Below, piece after piece: positions 61,338 to 64,000 of a stretch of DNA of 64,000 bases; position 1 is the first letter of the stretch, and the number at the start of each line of letters is the position of its first letter. The notes beneath the pieces are model-generated. The model saw only the letters and a program-made list of their open reading frames with translations. It was not told where the DNA came from and searched no databases. This DNA is from Palsa-872 sp036844615 (GTDB lineage: Bacteria > Chloroflexota > Dormibacteria > Dormibacterales > Dormibacteraceae): contig DAIUFK010000001.1 in NCBI GenBank assembly GCA_036844615.1, positions 49,067 through 113,066 on the forward strand, in the 5' to 3' direction. The translations under genes were made by a program, and so were the position numbers.

Positions 61338-61863
61338 GCTGGCGGCGACGCTGCACAGGCTGCGCTCGACGCTGGCTCGCATCAAGGCGGAGCTGGAGCT
61401 CGCTGAGGTTGACGACACTCCGGCACCTATCAAGCGCTTGCTGGCCGACCTCGAGGAAGCTTTCGTGCTGCTCAGCAAAGCTGAGGCAGCGAGTCAGTCT
61501 CATGGGGAAGTTCTTGTCGTCGATGACGACGGGCGGCTCGCGGAGATGACAGCACGAGGCCTTCGCCGGCTGGGCTACGAAGCCGACTCCAGCCACGAGC
61601 TGCGCCCACTGCGAGAGCACGAGATCCTCGTGTTCGATCTTGGGATGCTTCCGGGTCTTGACGCGTCGGCGAGGAAATCAGTGCGGGCGGCGCGGCCGAT
61701 CGTCGTCACCGGGGCGACCGATCCGTCTTCGCGGGCTGTGGCGTCAAGTCTCGACGCGAGCGACTACCTGGTCAAACCAGTCGAGCTCGACGAGCTTGCC
61801 GCCGCGATCAGGCGGCGAATGGCGGCAGAGTCACGTGAACACGGCCCCACGCCCTTTTCTTAG
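61303..61863 (+). CDS. DHp-like helix pair fused to a receiver domain
   Basis: A 186-residue protein. Residues 12-62 look like a histidine kinase dimerisation domain: ELAATLHRLRSTLARIKAEL (His18 at the H-box position) and PIKRLLADLEEAFVLLSKAE, but no ATPase domain follows. The rest is a receiver: VLVVDDDGRLAEMTARGLRR, Asp in ILVFDLGMLPGLDA, Thr/Ser in PIVVTGATDPSSRA, Lys in YLVKPVEL. It could be a phosphotransfer protein similar in principle to Spo0B or ChpT. GTG 61303 overlaps the response regulator by 35 bp. Confidence 0.65.
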   Translation: MESATGSSPRPELAATLHRLRSTLARIKAELELAEVDDTPAPIKRLLADLEEAFVLLSKAEAASQSHGEVLVVDDDGRLAEMTARGLRRLGYEADSSHELRPLREHEILVFDLGMLPGLDASARKSVRAARPIVVTGATDPSSRAVASSLDASDYLVKPVELDELAAAIRRRMAAESREHGPTPFS

Positions 61864-61909
61864 CCAAGGGCCGAGCGGCCAGGTTCGAAACGAGAGGCCG
61901 GATCGCTTT

Positions 61910-63139
61910 CTACGAACGCGCCTTGACCACCTCGCCACCTTTTACGACGAGGTGGACGTTGTCCGGCTTGGCCAGCAGGGTCAGATCAGCCAGTGGGTCG
62001 CCGGGTACCCCGATCAAGTCAGCCCACGAGCCTTCCTTCAGCTGTCCGACGCCTGGCATTCCTATCGTCTCCGCCGCCACCGTGGTCGCCGCCCGGATGC
62101 AGTCGATCGGCTCCATCCCGAGCGCGCGCATGAGCAGGAACTCCTCGCCGTTTGTGCCCTGTGGACCAACGCCGGTGTCTGTCCCAAACGCAATTTTTAC
62201 GCCAGCCTCAATGGCCTGCCGGATGCTCGCACTGTGGTCCGCGATCACGGCACGCGCCTTTTCAGCTGCAAAGGCCGGCATCTTGCCCGCCTCCGAATGG
62301 CGAATCACCCATTGCGGGGCGACCAGGGTCGGCACCAACGTGTGGCCGCCGTCGAGCATCATTTCGATTGCATCACCGTCGAGCCAGATGCCATGCTCGA
62401 TGGTGGCGACACCTCCGCGAAGAGCATTCTTGATTCCAGCGTTGGCCTGGGCGTGGGCCATGACCTTACGACCTTGCGCCGCGGCCTCCTCTACCGCCGC
62501 CTTGATCTCGCCCAGCGTGAGCGCGGTGTGGTGAGGCTGGTCACCAGGAGACAGCACGCCGCCCGACGTGCAGAGCTTGATCCAGTCCGCTCCGGCTCGG
62601 ATCAGCTCACGCACCCGCTGGCGCATCGGCTCGACACCATCGACCGTCCAATGAGGCCGGTCGGGGAGTGGAATGTCCAGGTCGGCACCGCACATGAAGT
62701 GGAGGTCGGTGTGGCCTCCGGTCTGGCTTAGGGCGCATATGGTGACGAACATGCGCGGGCCCGGAAAGTAGCCGGCGTCGATTGCCATTCGTATGCCGGC
62801 TGGCGATCCGGCGGCGTCGCGAACGGCTGTGAACCCGGCCTCGAGCGTGCGGCGGGCCCCCTGGACAGCTTGCATGAGCTCGAGTGTCGGAGGCGTGGCC
62901 AGCCGGCGATTGAAATCGAGTCCCTCGCCGAGCATGGTGAGGTGGACGTGACAGTCGATGAGCCCAGGGAGGAAGGTCAAGCCAGAGGCGTCGATTTGCT
63001 CCGAGTCGGCGGGTACCGAGATCAAGTCTCGTCTACCGGCCGCCTTGACATGTCCGGCTTCGACGAGGACGACGGCTTCCCGAACTGTTTCGCCGGTCGC
63101 CGGATCCAGCAGGCCATCGGCATGGAAAGCCCGAATCAT
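61910..63139 (-). CDS. amidohydrolase (imidazolonepropionase/prolidase-like)
   Basis: A 409-residue metal-dependent hydrolase. The metal site has FLPGLIDCHVHLTMLGEG, then KVMAHAQANAGIKNAL and ATIEHGIWLDGDAIEMM (His), and IAFGTDTGVGPQGTNGEEFL (Asp). The C-terminal composite beta domain ends KEGSWADLIGVPGDPLADL. ATG 63139 gives the natural start; a longer reading to 63292 is not needed. Substrate (peptide, hydantoin-like or other) is not clear from sequence. Confidence 0.87.
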   Translation of the reverse strand: MIRAFHADGLLDPATGETVREAVVLVEAGHVKAAGRRDLISVPADSEQIDASGLTFLPGLIDCHVHLTMLGEGLDFNRRLATPPTLELMQAVQGARRTLEAGFTAVRDAAGSPAGIRMAIDAGYFPGPRMFVTICALSQTGGHTDLHFMCGADLDIPLPDRPHWTVDGVEPMRQRVRELIRAGADWIKLCTSGGVLSPGDQPHHTALTLGEIKAAVEEAAAQGRKVMAHAQANAGIKNALRGGVATIEHGIWLDGDAIEMMLDGGHTLVPTLVAPQWVIRHSEAGKMPAFAAEKARAVIADHSASIRQAIEAGVKIAFGTDTGVGPQGTNGEEFLLMRALGMEPIDCIRAATTVAAETIGMPGVGQLKEGSWADLIGVPGDPLADLTLLAKPDNVHLVVKGGEVVKARS

Positions 63140-63328
63140 GCCGTCGATTGTCGCGGTTCTGGGTCGGTGGCGATACAAGTTCGGGTCCTCCAAACCGCCT
63201 GGCTCCAAGGGTGGAGCCGGAACCTGCAGAGGAGCCACGCGGGCTGGGAGCCTGAGGCGAACCTGATTCCGCTCAGTGCTCCCACCCGTCACCGTGGGTG
63301 GTCATTCAGCGACCGCGCCAGATCAAGC

Positions 63329-63805
63329 TCAGTCAGGGCTCAATGGCGGTCCCAGCAGCGCCATGCCATATTTTTCGAAGAGCGCTCCAATGACCTGTCG
63401 ATCTGGCTGGGCGCCCCGTGAAATCGGACCCAACTCCTCATAGAACTTGTGCCCGCCCCCGGGCGTGTAGACAACCACGATCTCGCCTGGTTCATCCGTC
63501 AGGTTCAGGAAGGCGTGTGGGACCCTTGACGGAAGGTACGCAAAGCCGCCTTCTTGGCAGTAGAAGATTTCGTCTCCAATCCTCACTTTGTAGCGTCCCT
63601 TCAGAACGTGGATCGTCTCCTCCTGCTTGTGGTGAACGTGTAGAGGAGGACCGCCATGCGGCGCGACCTCGACGATGAAGTAGTCGAATGCGCCGCCGGT
63701 ATCCTCGCCAGTGACCTTAAAGATCAGATCGCGGCCAGGGCCGGATTGAAGACGCAAGCCCTCTCCTTGGGCTAAAACCTTGCGTTGGCTCGTTGTGACC
63801 TTCAT
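63329..63805 (-). CDS. cupin-domain protein
   Basis: A 158-residue protein with a cupin core: PPLHVHHKQEETIHVLKGRY (His, His, Glu) and LPSRVPHAFLNLTDEPGEIV (His). The C-terminal extension (about residues 115-158, GGGHKFYEELGPISRGAQPD) contains no second motif. ATG 63805 is chosen because GGAGG is 6 nt upstream; the frame extends to 63844 without a better start. A consensus-like promoter and a small palindrome lie in front of it, and a divergent gene begins at 63898. Confidence 0.82.
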   Translation of the reverse strand: MKVTTSQRKVLAQGEGLRLQSGPGRDLIFKVTGEDTGGAFDYFIVEVAPHGGPPLHVHHKQEETIHVLKGRYKVRIGDEIFYCQEGGFAYLPSRVPHAFLNLTDEPGEIVVVYTPGGGHKFYEELGPISRGAQPDRQVIGALFEKYGMALLGPPLSPD

Positions 63806-63825
63806 CGTCAGCCTCCTAGATTTGA

Positions 63826-63837
63826 CTAAGTGATTAG
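63826..63837. promoter_or_regulatory. small palindrome before the cupin start
   Basis: CTAA-GTGA-TTAG lies between the cupin -10 and its Shine-Dalgarno. The site could be an operator for the divergently encoded protein, but it is short. Confidence 0.3.
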
Positions 63838-63842
63838 GGGCC

Positions 63843-63871
63843 ATACTATACGGCGCCTATCGAACTGTCAA
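63843..63871 (-). promoter_or_regulatory. sigma70-type promoter of the cupin gene
   Basis: On the minus strand TTGACA (63866-63871) and TAGTAT (63843-63848) are exactly 17 bp apart. This is the closest match to the sigma70 consensus found in the window. Confidence 0.7.
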
Positions 63872-63877
63872 GGCCCT

Positions 63878-63883
63878 TATAAT
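63878..63883 (+). promoter_or_regulatory. -10 TATAAT of the divergent gene at the right edge
   Basis: A perfect TATAAT ends 14 nt before ATG 63898. No clear -35 is seen; the region upstream overlaps the cupin promoter on the other strand, so the two could compete. Confidence 0.5.
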
Positions 63884-63897
63884 CAGGTGCCAAACCG

Positions 63898-64000
63898 ATG
63901 GAACATCCCATTCGCGTCAGCCGCGACTTCAACAAGACATACTCCGACGCCAGCGCCTCGGCGACCGAGTGCGCAATGAACCTCGCCCGCACCGGCGACC
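63898..64000 (+). CDS. N-terminal fragment of an unidentified protein (possible regulator)
   Basis: The first 34 codons (MEHPIRVSRDFNKTYSDASA, SATECAMNLARTGD) run off the window. The helical ATECAMNLARTGD segment resembles the first helix of MarR-type regulators, and the divergent position next to a promoter with a palindrome fits, but too little sequence is present to decide. Confidence 0.4.
   Translation, partial: MEHPIRVSRDFNKTYSDASASATECAMNLARTGD

Noticed and set aside
61830..61845. TCACGTGA core near the end of the DHp-receiver gene
   Set aside because: Flanking bases do not fit parS and the site is coding; chance palindrome likely.

Overview
High-GC bacterial chromosome segment that contains the replication origin. 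In order from left to right the core markers are recF-dnaN-dnaA on the minus strand, an intergenic origin, then rpmH-rnpA-yidD-yidC-jag on the plus strand. Genes on both sides mostly read away from the origin. No rRNA, tRNA, CRISPR array, transposase or prophage gene was seen. The base composition, the FemAB-type and MshA-like enzymes, frequent GTG/TTG starts and many starts lying 6-10 nt after a -10-like hexamer suggest a monoderm, Terrabacteria-type lineage such as Dormibacterota/Chloroflexota. That placement is an inference, not a measured phylogeny.

Left part (1-16 kb): a truncated Mut7-C RNase-domain gene, a small cupin and a zinc-ribbon protein; an overlapping cysteine desulfurase/XdhC pair (likely molybdenum-cofactor maturation); a membrane Ser/Thr kinase; lysA; a FmdB-type zinc ribbon; rsmG. 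A phosphate regulon follows: pstS faces a phoR-like kinase, pstB, phoU, phoB-like regulator, pstC and pstA. Two intergenic regions there carry 11-bp-spaced TTAA repeats that look like Pho boxes. Downstream are two DUF47 (PhoU-like) paralogues, an arsenate reductase between them, and a Pit transporter.

Middle left (16-33 kb): Nudix hydrolase, thiamine thiazole genes (thiG, tenI/thiE-like, thiS), murE, folP-folK, a phosphatase/FemAB/response-regulator operon whose regulator has Glu at the phosphoacceptor site, a DUF4388 protein, a TolB-like lipoprotein, two glycosyltransferases, a membrane cytochrome c and a UvrD-type helicase-nuclease. The helicase gene carries two copies, in opposite orientation, of a palindromic repeat that keeps the reading frame open.

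Origin and right part (33-64 kb): dciA, recF, dnaN, dnaA; the origin; rpmH (apparently starting at ATC), rnpA (start codon in a hairpin loop), yidD, yidC, jag; an M16 peptidase; lepB; parAB; a CPBP/SPFH/NfeD membrane-protease operon; a short sigma-like protein without region 4; the glycine cleavage genes gcvT-H-PA-PB; gyrB, plsX, fabF, gyrA. gyrBA is therefore on the opposite side of the origin from recF. After gyrA comes a signalling cluster: small membrane protein, HisKA_3 kinase, GAF-LuxR protein, OmpR-type regulator preceded by four 11-bp repeats, and a histidine-box/receiver fusion. The window ends with an amidohydrolase, a cupin protein with a strong promoter, and the start of a divergent gene.
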